Shown one piece after another: positions 17,649 through 25,317 of a DNA stretch of 42,361 nucleotides (positions within the stretch are counted from its first letter, which is position 1; the number at the start of each line of letters is the position of its first letter). The notes below the pieces were generated by a model. It worked only from the letters and a program-made list of their open reading frames with translations. It was not told the origin of the DNA and did not search any database. Made by a program: the position numbers and the translations under genes. The stretch lies in the NCBI GenBank assembly GCA_002869015.1, contig PKTT01000030.1:1-42361 (forward strand), in the 5' to 3' direction. Source of the DNA: Deltaproteobacteria bacterium (GTDB lineage Bacteria; Desulfobacterota; Deferrisomatia; Deferrisomatales; BM512).

Positions 17649-18286
17649 CAGCCCAGCATCACCCCGACTACGCCATCTATCAATGGGAAGAGCACCCTGC
17701 CGATAATCCCGGTGAAGAAGAGCGCCAGCAGTATCAATATTCCGTAAGGCGCTATTCGCCTGTAGCTCATCGCCATGTGCGGAGGCAGAATCGACATTAA
17801 TATCCCCGAGCCATCCAGCGGAGGCACCGGGATGAGGTTGAAAAAGGCCAGCCCCACGTTGAGCCAGACAGAGATATAGGCGACCTTGGTCGCGAAAAAG
17901 AGTGCGGTGGGGGTATCGGCAGCGTGGCCCATCGGCGGGGACAACAGAAGAAGTCCCTTCAGGATGAAGGCCATTATAAGGGCTGTGACGATATTCGACG
18001 CGGGCCCGGCAGCGCTGACGAGGAAATCGTCGCGCCGGGGCTTTCTAAAGTATGCGGGATTAATCGGCACAGGTTTCGCCCAGCCAATCCTGGCGATTAC
18101 AAACATTATCGCCCCTATAGGATCAATATGCGCGATTGGGTTTAACGTCAGCCGGCCCGCGTTTCTTGGCGTAGGGTCGCCCAGCCTGTCCGCCATCCAC
18201 GCATGTGACGCCTCATGTATGGTGATAGCGATAAGTATCGCGAATATCCAGATAATCGCCTCTTGGGGCGACCTTAAAATTCCCAT
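17648..18286 (-). CDS. Site-2-protease family membrane metalloprotease (M50)
   Basis: Intramembrane zinc protease, 212 residues, with five or six hydrophobic segments. The zinc motif HEASH is at 24-28 inside the first span, and the second metal ligand is in NLIPVPPLDG (150-159). No PDZ domain is present, so this is the short family type, not RseP. Substrate unknown. It heads the scpA-scpB-rluB run and overlaps scpA by one base. The Shine-Dalgarno before ATG 18286 is weak. Confidence 0.92.
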   Translation of the reverse strand: MGILRSPQEAIIWIFAILIAITIHEASHAWMADRLGDPTPRNAGRLTLNPIAHIDPIGAIMFVIARIGWAKPVPINPAYFRKPRRDDFLVSAAGPASNIVTALIMAFILKGLLLLSPPMGHAADTPTALFFATKVAYISVWLNVGLAFFNLIPVPPLDGSGILMSILPPHMAMSYRRIAPYGILILLALFFTGIIGRVLFPLIDGVVGVMLG

Positions 18287-18324
18287 CTATCAAGACCATT
18301 CCGTTCTGAGGTTAAGAGGAAGCA

Positions 18325-18354
18325 TTGTTAGCAAAACTGCGGTCATTCGGTCAA
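18325..18354 (-). promoter_or_regulatory. Possible promoter of the M50-scpAB operon
   Basis: On the minus strand TTGACC (18349-18354), an 18-base spacer and TAACAA (18325-18330) preceded by an extended TG element. The start would be near 18318, about 30 bases before ATG 18286. It sits in the 125-base gap behind the VWA operon, where I see no convincing intrinsic terminator, so some read-through from that operon is possible. Confidence 0.35.
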
Positions 18355-18411
18355 GGAAAGGCTCCATCGGGGCAATAAAAACCCTCCCGGCAAAACCATT
18401 TCTGGCAGCGC

Positions 18412-20622
18412 TCATTCAAAGAAACGTCTAAGCGCCCAGTCTGCGGCGATGAGAAGAAGCGCTAGAATGAGAAATAGAGGGCTGGCCCAGGGCTCGTCAA
18501 CCTTCCTGCCGACAACTTCAACCTCTCCCTCGCCTCGCGCCGCGAGCATATCGAAGATGGTCTCATCGTTGGCTTCGTAGACCCTGCCCCCGCTCCTTAG
18601 GGCGAGCTCACCGAGGTAATCAGCGTTCAAGCCAAGGCGCAGCCCCTCGCGCCCCGCCCGCCCAACCGGGAATGAGAGCTGATCCCGGCCAAGGAGGCCT
18701 CCCTCTCCGAGCCCCTCTACCTCCAGATGGTATATGCCATCGGAGGGGAGCTTGACCGGCGCCGACTCATACTCGCCGCCGCCCTGGTCGGCCCACTTAA
18801 GCTTGACTGCCGTCCCCCCTCCAACTGAAAGGGTGCCCTTTAATGTTGCGCCCTTTGCCGGGGCGTAGCTCCTATCGAAGACACGCGCCCTGAAGGATAC
18901 CTCCTCCCCCGCCGAAATACCTGAGGGAGGAGAGGAGAGGCGGACAAGCTCCATATCCGGGTCATGCATCAGCCAGCGCAAGGTCCTAGACCAGAAGTCT
19001 CGGTAAACTTCACCGTCGCCGCCCCTGCCCTCATTTGTCAGGCCCCACTTCCAAAGTGAATCGGTGAGCACCGCCATCGTTCTCCCGGAGCCGAACTCAC
19101 CGAGCGCTATTACCGGGGCTGGGCCATACTCGTTTTTCGCTGCCGGGTCCTCTGCGAGGACAACCGCTCCGGGTGAAACTCTAAGCGCCCAGTTCAGCCC
19201 GCTGAGCTCCGGGAATGAGGAAAAGAGCGCCTCATTCTCGACAGCCTCTCCACGCCACTTAAAGATCGGGTGCGAGGCGCCCGCTTCAGTAAGCCTCGGC
19301 CTGAAAGCTGACGGGTTGTACCCTCTGCCGGGAAGCGCACCCGATATCTCGACGGGGAGAATCTGAGTTATCGGCGACCCTTCATAGCCCCCCCGTGAAA
19401 ATGAGCGGTCACCACCCAGCATGGCGAAGCCCCCACCCGCCTCGGTAACAAACTTTACGATATTTTCAAGGTATTGGCCCGGCACGAAGGGTGAGTAGTT
19501 GAAGTTTGCGAATATCACGGCGTCGAAGGAGTCAAGCTCCTCCTCGAACAGCTCGCGCGTCGGGAAGGGGATAAGCGATAGCTCATCCTCCGGGACTATG
19601 GACAGGTCGCTCGGCGTCCTAAGGATGAGGAAGGTAATCAGGTCAACCGCCGGGTCCTGCCGCAGCCTCCGGCGCAATGACTTCACATCCCAGGTCGGGG
19701 TACCCGCGACTAGCAGCACGCGGGTCTTATCCCTTATAACGCTAAGAGAGAAGGAAGCTGCGTTGTTGTCCAGGGAGCTCTCCCCCGCCCTTGGAGACAG
19801 TGTAAGCGAGTAGGCTTTGCGACCGGTCCTCCTTGGGGTAAATAGAAGATCGACTTCGTTGGCGCCCTCCTGGGTCTTTATGTCAAGGGATTCGACGGGC
19901 GTTTCCCCCTCAAAGAGCGTTAGGGTGGAGCTGCCCTCACCCATACCCTCGGAGCGTATGGATACCCTTATCTCGACGGGGGTTCTGATGAAGCCTACTG
20001 GTGGGGTCTTAACCTCCTCTATCCAGATATCCTCAACCTCACCGCCCTCAAGGCTGATGGGGTAGACAGCGATAGGAAGGGAGGGCGGTCCCTCGCCGGG
20101 GCGCTCTGTATCCTGCCCATCGGTTAGGAGGATTATCCCCGCGAGGTCAGGGTTTAACCTCGCTATCTCCTCAAGGGAAGCGCCAAGGGGGGTCGATGTG
20201 CGGGAAAATTCCTCCGGCGTCCCTGCCTCCACCCTTACCGGGGGCTCACCGATGCGCCACTCCTCCACACGGTAATATTCCCCAAGGCCCTTCAACCTGG
20301 AGGCAACACTCTCTCTCCACCTGCCCGCTGAGGCTGAAAGCGGCGACGCTCCTGTGGACATTGAGGAGGAATCATCAACAACGACTGCGATGGGCGGATA
20401 GTTTCGCTTCGTTAGATCGACACTCTGGGCGGGCCTTAGTATGGCAACCGCTACAGCCGCCACCGCCAGCAGCCTTATGAGGATGAGGAGGTATCTGAGC
20501 GGCCCTCCTACCCCTCGCCCTGAGGTTAAGGAGGAGAAGAGCGCAATGAGGAAAATTGCGACTACGGCGATAATCCAAGTCGGGGAGGAGTTGATGAGCT
20601 CCCAGCTTCCTGGCGCGTTCAT
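18412..20622 (-). CDS. VWA-domain membrane protein with amidotransferase-like domain
   Basis: Function unknown. The 736-residue protein has two N-terminal spans (about 15-34 and 43-63), then a von Willebrand A domain with a complete MIDAS: D83/S85/S87 in VVDDSSS, T144, and D168 in LLTDGQD. A region at about 295-430 has the look of a class I amidotransferase-like fold (FDAVIFANFN, then EAGGGFAMLGGDRSFSRGG), but the place of the nucleophilic Cys is taken by LGGDRS, so it is not an active amidotransferase. Beta-rich segments follow and a final span precedes a short basic tail. Last gene of the MoxR/VWA operon; overlaps DUF4159 by four bases. Confidence 0.85.
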   Translation of the reverse strand: MNAPGSWELINSSPTWIIAVVAIFLIALFSSLTSGRGVGGPLRYLLILIRLLAVAAVAVAILRPAQSVDLTKRNYPPIAVVVDDSSSMSTGASPLSASAGRWRESVASRLKGLGEYYRVEEWRIGEPPVRVEAGTPEEFSRTSTPLGASLEEIARLNPDLAGIILLTDGQDTERPGEGPPSLPIAVYPISLEGGEVEDIWIEEVKTPPVGFIRTPVEIRVSIRSEGMGEGSSTLTLFEGETPVESLDIKTQEGANEVDLLFTPRRTGRKAYSLTLSPRAGESSLDNNAASFSLSVIRDKTRVLLVAGTPTWDVKSLRRRLRQDPAVDLITFLILRTPSDLSIVPEDELSLIPFPTRELFEEELDSFDAVIFANFNYSPFVPGQYLENIVKFVTEAGGGFAMLGGDRSFSRGGYEGSPITQILPVEISGALPGRGYNPSAFRPRLTEAGASHPIFKWRGEAVENEALFSSFPELSGLNWALRVSPGAVVLAEDPAAKNEYGPAPVIALGEFGSGRTMAVLTDSLWKWGLTNEGRGGDGEVYRDFWSRTLRWLMHDPDMELVRLSSPPSGISAGEEVSFRARVFDRSYAPAKGATLKGTLSVGGGTAVKLKWADQGGGEYESAPVKLPSDGIYHLEVEGLGEGGLLGRDQLSFPVGRAGREGLRLGLNADYLGELALRSGGRVYEANDETIFDMLAARGEGEVEVVGRKVDEPWASPLFLILALLLIAADWALRRFFE

Positions 20623-21386
20623 CTTTTCCTCCTCTTCAGGATGAAGGGGATATGTACTTGATCCTTCTTATAATTACCGGTGAGGGCATAGAGGATGATA
20701 TTTACCCCCATGCGGATCGAGAGCTCCCTTTGGCGCTCACCGCCGGGGAACTCCGGGTGTGTATAGCCCCCAAGCCTGTCTCCGTCCAGCGCCCCCATAA
20801 GGTCGTTGTGGCAAAATAGCACCGGGGTTAGGTCCTCTCTTTCAATACCTGTAAAGATGGGCCTGACCACCCTCCTGCCGGGGACGGACTTTAAAAGGTA
20901 GAAGGACTGAAATAGGGCGCTCTCCGAGGATACCGGCGCGAGCGCTTCCCCCGGGAAGGCCTCCGCGAGAAAGGAGTTTACTCCGCGCGAAAAACCGGAG
21001 CCGTCGCTGCCGGTCGCGTCGTCAATAAAGATAAACCCTCCCGCTTCAACGTAACGCCTTAGCCACCTCGCCGCCTCCCTGCCGAGGTCTGGGAAATCGC
21101 CTCGCCCGGAGATGTAAAGAAATGGATACTCGTAAAGAGCCGGATCACCTGGGGCTATCTCCCTGACCCTTACGCCGCACTCCACCGAGGTGCGTCTCCT
21201 TACCTCCGATAGAAGCCTTGAGGCTGCGTTGGGGTTTGGGTTCCACGCACCGGGGTACTTAAGTTGCGCCCAGTTGAAGTATGGAGTGCCGCCGACCATC
21301 GGTCTGCCGTTCATCCCCGCGAAGGCGAGCACGGTCCCCCCCATGGAGAAGAGGAAGCGTCTTCTTGTGATCATCTCATCGCTCAC
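20619..21386 (-). CDS. DUF4159 protein with Tat-like signal
   Basis: Function unknown. The 255-residue protein opens with a twin-arginine-like signal (TRRRFLFSMGG, 7-17). The rest matches the DUF4159 pattern: FNWAQLKYPGAWNPNP (37-52), YPFLYISGRGDF, then LRRYVEAGGFIFIDDATGS (109-127), a Rossmann-like core related to amidotransferase-like folds but without a nucleophile. Start is GTG 21386, 11 bases before the end of the upstream BatA gene, backed by a near-consensus Shine-Dalgarno; ATG 21374 is possible. In alphaproteobacteria, as I recall, DUF4159 is fused behind a BatA-type domain, the pair seen here as neighbours. Confidence 0.82.
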   Translation of the reverse strand: MSDEMITRRRFLFSMGGTVLAFAGMNGRPMVGGTPYFNWAQLKYPGAWNPNPNAASRLLSEVRRRTSVECGVRVREIAPGDPALYEYPFLYISGRGDFPDLGREAARWLRRYVEAGGFIFIDDATGSDGSGFSRGVNSFLAEAFPGEALAPVSSESALFQSFYLLKSVPGRRVVRPIFTGIEREDLTPVLFCHNDLMGALDGDRLGGYTHPEFPGGERQRELSIRMGVNIILYALTGNYKKDQVHIPFILKRRKR

Positions 21387-23409
21387 GGCTAAAGACCCCC
21401 TTCACATCCATCGATGGCGACCCCTTCATTCGGCTCCACCTGCCGGATAAGAGCGCTTCAGCAAGGACCGCTACAATCAACAAGAGCGCAAGTAGCGAGG
21501 AGAGGTCCCGTCTGCCGCTCCCCGGGGAGGAGCCGAGAGGGGAGAAGGTGACTCCGCTCTTTTCTCCCAGCGCCTTAAGCTCCTCACTGAAGAGGCGCGT
21601 TAGGTTGGATTCGCCTGGGTCAAAGCGCGCCACAAAGCCGCCCGCCCAGCGGCCGGAGCTAATGAGGCGGTGGGCTCCTGCCTCCACTGGCTTGAATGGT
21701 GGTGAATCGGGGCGCAGCGTTACGCTAAGGCCCGAGGGAGCTTCCACATCAAACACCTCAACTGAGGGCTTTAATTCATCCAGGCCTATCACCATATAGG
21801 GCAGCGCCTCGCTCCTCAGGTTGCCAGTAACGTAAAGCAGCGCCCGCTCGATTAGGGGGAGGAAGGAGGGCCTTAAGCAGAGGTCGGACCAATCTCTGTC
21901 TATAGTGGTCGTCAAAAGCATGAGCCTACCGCTACCGGTGCGCCGCTCCACGAGGAGCGGGGCCTGGTTGGAGAAGCGCGCCAATACCCTGACCCCCTCG
22001 GAGAGTGCCGAGTCAGTCAGCCAGTAACCCCTCGTCCTTGCTTCACCCACCAGCGCCAGCTCACCCTTTGAAAAATCCTCAAATGGCGCGGCAAAGCTCT
22101 GGAGGTCAACTTCTTCATATGGCGCTCTGGTAACATCCTCTCCCCCAAGGATGACGCTGTCACGCAGGGGGGCGGCTAGAAGCTTGGCCAGCGCGCCCGT
22201 CCCACCCTCAGGGTCCAGATTTTCTCCGGCGGATATGATGAGGCCCATCCCCTCCTCCACCCGCTTTAATATCGCATTCGCGAGTGATACTTCCATATCG
22301 CCGGGGTTGGCAAGCCATACCACATCTGCTTTCCCTATATCGTCGGAGGATAGCGAGGAGAGGCGCACCGTACGCGTCGCAAATCTGCTCTGAACACGCC
22401 CCCCCGAGGAGAGCAACTGCCTTAGGAAGAGGGTCTCATCCATAAGCCTGAACTCGCTCGGATCGCCATTTACGAGGAGCAGATTTATAACGGGGTCAGC
22501 TGAAGCCAGAAATTCAAGGGTATCATCTTCCTCCAGGGCCCCGCCGGGGTCGACGTTGATATTCAATATGGAGAGGGGAGCATCCATTGAGGGGGTGAAA
22601 TTCACCTCTCCGCGCTCAGAAAATGAGGTGAGGGTCTCTTTGCCGGGGTTCGTAAGGGTGACCATAACCTCATCAAACAGATCCCCACCGGAGGCTCCGA
22701 GGGTGACGCGAATGCGCTCACCCTGCTGTGCAACCGAGGCGACCCAGCGATTCAATCCCCCTCCTCCTACGTCAACAAGCTTTACAGGGTATGGGGCCTC
22801 ACGGAGGCTCTCGACGGCACGCCATGAATTTTTCTGCATGTCGGTTACGACTATAATCTCTCCCCCGCCCTCGGAGGAGAGGAGCGCCGAGGCCCTCTCA
22901 ATTGCGGGGACAATACCGGCGTCATCTGCCTCCGTATCCAGCTCCATAAGGAGGCCGGCAGCAACTCCCGGGGAGAGGAAGACCTCTTCGCCTGGGCTGT
23001 CTTTCGCGGTGGTTATCAGCGCAATAAGGCTCCCCTCCGGTAATGCCTCAAGATAATCACCGACCAGCGCCTTCCCCCTCTTTACCCCTCTTTCGCCCTC
23101 GATAACCTGCCCCATGGATGGTGAGGTATCGAAGAGAACGACGCGCTTTACGAGCCCCCCCGCTGATTCAACGACAATGCCAGGCCCGGCGAAGAGCGCC
23201 ACAAGAAAGAGAAGCGAGAGGAGTCTGGCAAGGAGCAGCATAAATCGGCGGAGCCGCCATTTAGCCGCTGCGCGCGCCCTTGCCCGCTCAATAAAGCGCA
23301 GGGTGCCGACGTGAACCACTCTCCTTCTCCTGCTCCCGAGGAGGTGAATGAGGATGGGCAGGGAGAGTGCCGCGAGCCCCCAAAGAAGTGAGGGTCTTAA
23401 AAAATCCAC
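21376..23409 (-). CDS. BatA-type membrane protein with VWA domain
   Basis: Function unknown; the N-terminal domain is that of the Bacteroides aerotolerance (Bat) regulators. Seen in 677 residues: the start FLRPSLLWGLAALSLPILIHLL (first 24 residues), an Arg-rich loop, a second span at about 56-76, then a VWA domain with MIDAS D94/S96/S98 (FDTSPSM). A later region (about 300-400; VVWLANPGD and GMGLIISAGENLDPEGG) resembles the amidotransferase-like fold of its two downstream neighbours. A span near 635-655 closes the protein. Start is GTG 23409 with GGAGG seven bases upstream, overlapping the DUF58 stop by one base (TAGTG). Confidence 0.85.
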   Translation of the reverse strand: MDFLRPSLLWGLAALSLPILIHLLGSRRRRVVHVGTLRFIERARARAAAKWRLRRFMLLLARLLSLLFLVALFAGPGIVVESAGGLVKRVVLFDTSPSMGQVIEGERGVKRGKALVGDYLEALPEGSLIALITTAKDSPGEEVFLSPGVAAGLLMELDTEADDAGIVPAIERASALLSSEGGGEIIVVTDMQKNSWRAVESLREAPYPVKLVDVGGGGLNRWVASVAQQGERIRVTLGASGGDLFDEVMVTLTNPGKETLTSFSERGEVNFTPSMDAPLSILNINVDPGGALEEDDTLEFLASADPVINLLLVNGDPSEFRLMDETLFLRQLLSSGGRVQSRFATRTVRLSSLSSDDIGKADVVWLANPGDMEVSLANAILKRVEEGMGLIISAGENLDPEGGTGALAKLLAAPLRDSVILGGEDVTRAPYEEVDLQSFAAPFEDFSKGELALVGEARTRGYWLTDSALSEGVRVLARFSNQAPLLVERRTGSGRLMLLTTTIDRDWSDLCLRPSFLPLIERALLYVTGNLRSEALPYMVIGLDELKPSVEVFDVEAPSGLSVTLRPDSPPFKPVEAGAHRLISSGRWAGGFVARFDPGESNLTRLFSEELKALGEKSGVTFSPLGSSPGSGRRDLSSLLALLLIVAVLAEALLSGRWSRMKGSPSMDVKGVFSRER
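21395..21402 (-). promoter_or_regulatory. Shine-Dalgarno deciding the DUF4159 GTG start
   Basis: AAGGGGGT on the minus strand, one mismatch from AAGGAGGT, eight bases before GTG 21386 and inside the end of the BatA gene. Confidence 0.7.
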
Positions 23410-24305
23410 TACCTTCCCTCCCTGGATAGCAGGAGGAGCGGCAGTTCAGCGCCAGCCTCGACAACATCGCGCATAAAAGCATAGGGGAGTCCCGAGGAGT
23501 AAGCCGTGGAGGCCAATCCCTCTACAAACTCCTTTATCTCTTCAAAGTAGGCGCTCCGAATCGCATCCGGGTCTACCACAAGCTCTGCGGGCGATTCAAG
23601 GTCGCGAAAGCGCGTGGAGCCATCGAATGGGAGGTTCACCTCATCATGGTGGAGCAGATGTATCAATTTGGGTGAAAGCCGCCTGGCCCTCAGTAGAGAG
23701 AGCTCACTCAACCCCTCCAACTCTTCATCAAGGAAATCGCTCACAACATAAAGTGTTGCGGGGGCGCCTACACGCTCCCTTAGGGTGGTCAGCCGCTCTC
23801 CGAGGCGAGCTTTTCCCGCAGGGCGCGCGGCTAGGAGCAGCTCTATGATCGCCTCCAATTGGGCCGCTCCTCCTCGGGGAGCCAAGAGAGCCTCCCCCTC
23901 TCCAAAGGTTGCCAGCCCCACGGCATCACCCTGTCTGAGGAGCGCAGAGGCTAGCGCAACGGCGACCTTTGCGGCGAGTTGATACTTTGACCCCTCAAGG
24001 GACTCTTCGTCGCCGCCATAGGCCATTGAAGCTGAAGTGTCGACCAGTATGAGCGCGCGCTGGAGGCGCTCGTCCTCAAAGCGCCTTACGAAGTAACGGT
24101 CCGATTTGCCGTAGACCTTCCAGTCCAGATTCCTCAAATCATCGCCGGGGACGTACTCCGTGTGCTCGGAGAACTCCAAGCTCGCCCCGCGCCGGGCTGA
24201 GGTATGGACACCCCGCTGGGGAAAGTTGGTTGGCACCCCCGCGATGGTCGAGCCGCCAAGGCGCGCTACGAGCGCGTCGTCATATATGTGTGAGCGCTCA
24301 AGCAA
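23409..24305 (-). CDS. DUF58 family protein (VWA-like)
   Basis: Soluble protein of the DUF58 family, the usual partner of MoxR ATPases. The 298-residue sequence has the family core EYVPGDDLRNLDWKVYGKSD (50-69) and RRFEDE, leading into a VWA-like domain with an intact metal site D89/S91/S93 (VDTSASM). No membrane span is visible, so it may be the cytoplasmic adaptor between MoxR and the membrane-bound VWA proteins (inference). Start is TTG 24305, overlapping the end of moxR by eight bases, with GGAG ten bases upstream; no other start occurs early in the frame. Confidence 0.9.
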   Translation of the reverse strand: MLERSHIYDDALVARLGGSTIAGVPTNFPQRGVHTSARRGASLEFSEHTEYVPGDDLRNLDWKVYGKSDRYFVRRFEDERLQRALILVDTSASMAYGGDEESLEGSKYQLAAKVAVALASALLRQGDAVGLATFGEGEALLAPRGGAAQLEAIIELLLAARPAGKARLGERLTTLRERVGAPATLYVVSDFLDEELEGLSELSLLRARRLSPKLIHLLHHDEVNLPFDGSTRFRDLESPAELVVDPDAIRSAYFEEIKEFVEGLASTAYSSGLPYAFMRDVVEAGAELPLLLLSREGR

Positions 24306-25302
24306 CCCTTATCTTCTCCGCCACCTCGCCAATTATCTCATCTACCCCTACGCGCTGCGCCTCAGCCCTGAAGTTGGGGACGACGCGGTGCTTCAATACG
24401 GGGAGCATAAGCGCCTTTACGTCCTCCGGGCCCGCCGCGAAGCGGCCATCAAGGAGGGCGCGGGCTTTTGCGCCTAATACCAGATGCTGCGCCGCGCGGG
24501 GCCCCGCGCCCCACGCCACCCATTCACTCACAGCTTTAAGCGCGCCAGCGCCGGGGCGAGTCGCGCGTACCAGGTCCACCGCATACTTTACCGCCACGTC
24601 GGCGACGGGGACCTTGGGCACCGCCCTTTGAAAGGAGAGAATCTCCTCGGGGCCCAGCACCTTTGCTACGGGCTCCGGGTCTCCTGATGTTGTACGCGAT
24701 ACTATCTCCATCTCCTCCTCCGCATCTGGGTAGCCGACCTCTATGGAGAACATGAAGCGGTCCAGCTGCGCCTCGGGTAGAGGGTACGTGCCCTCCTGCT
24801 CGATTGGATTCTGGGTAGCATAGACGAGAAAGGGCTGTGCAAGGGCGTGGTCCGTACCCCCAGCGCTAACCTTGTACTCCTGCATCGCTTGAAGCAGCGC
24901 TGCCTGCGTTTTGGGGGAGGTACGGTTGATCTCGTCGGCCAGGAGGATGTTGGTGAAGATAGGCCCCTTAACGAAGTTGAAAACTCGCTTCCCGGAGGTT
25001 GGGTCCTCCTCAAGGATCTCCGTACCGGTGATATCCGAGGGCATAAGGTCGGGGGTGAACTGAACGCGGGAGAAGTTCATGTCAAGGGCGTCGGCGAGGG
25101 TGTGGACCAAAAGGGTCTTCGCGAGCCCCGGTACGCCGATAAAGAGGCCATGCCCCCTGGAGAAGAGGGAGACCAGAAGCAGCTCCACGACCTTGCCCTG
25201 GCCGACGATGACCCTTGAAATCTCCTTGGTTATCCTGCTCCTCGCCTCTACGGCCGAGGCCACGAGCTCTTTACCGCTTAATGAATCAATATTGCCGCTC
25301 AT
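24298..25302 (-). CDS. MoxR-family AAA+ ATPase
   Basis: Cytoplasmic AAA+ ATPase of the MoxR group, thought to act as a chaperone for assembly or metal loading of protein complexes. In 334 residues: Walker A GVPGLAKT (56-63), Walker B LLADEIN (120-126), sensor 1 YATQNP (161-166), and the arginine in LPEAQLDRF (R182), then the C-terminal lid domain ending with a HRVVPNF stretch. All motor residues are intact. ATG 25302 has GGAGG ten bases upstream. It sits between the metallopeptidase gene (15-base gap) and DUF58. Confidence 0.95.
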   Translation of the reverse strand: MSGNIDSLSGKELVASAVEARSRITKEISRVIVGQGKVVELLLVSLFSRGHGLFIGVPGLAKTLLVHTLADALDMNFSRVQFTPDLMPSDITGTEILEEDPTSGKRVFNFVKGPIFTNILLADEINRTSPKTQAALLQAMQEYKVSAGGTDHALAQPFLVYATQNPIEQEGTYPLPEAQLDRFMFSIEVGYPDAEEEMEIVSRTTSGDPEPVAKVLGPEEILSFQRAVPKVPVADVAVKYAVDLVRATRPGAGALKAVSEWVAWGAGPRAAQHLVLGAKARALLDGRFAAGPEDVKALMLPVLKHRVVPNFRAEAQRVGVDEIIGEVAEKIRVA

Positions 25303-25317
25303 ATCTAAAAATCCTCC

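Noticed and set aside
18287-18411. Terminator at the end of the VWA operon
   Set aside because: A T-run is present near 18370-18375 on the minus strand, but no stable stem precedes it.
18412-20622. Active glutamine amidotransferase domain in the last VWA protein
   Set aside because: The nucleophile elbow reads LGGDRS and has no Cys, and no His-Glu pair follows in the usual place.
21370-21410. BatA and DUF4159 as one gene broken by a frameshift
   Set aside because: DUF4159 has its own near-consensus Shine-Dalgarno and a Tat-like signal, and BatA ends with a membrane span and short basic tail. Similar overlaps occur throughout this operon, so two intact genes are more likely.
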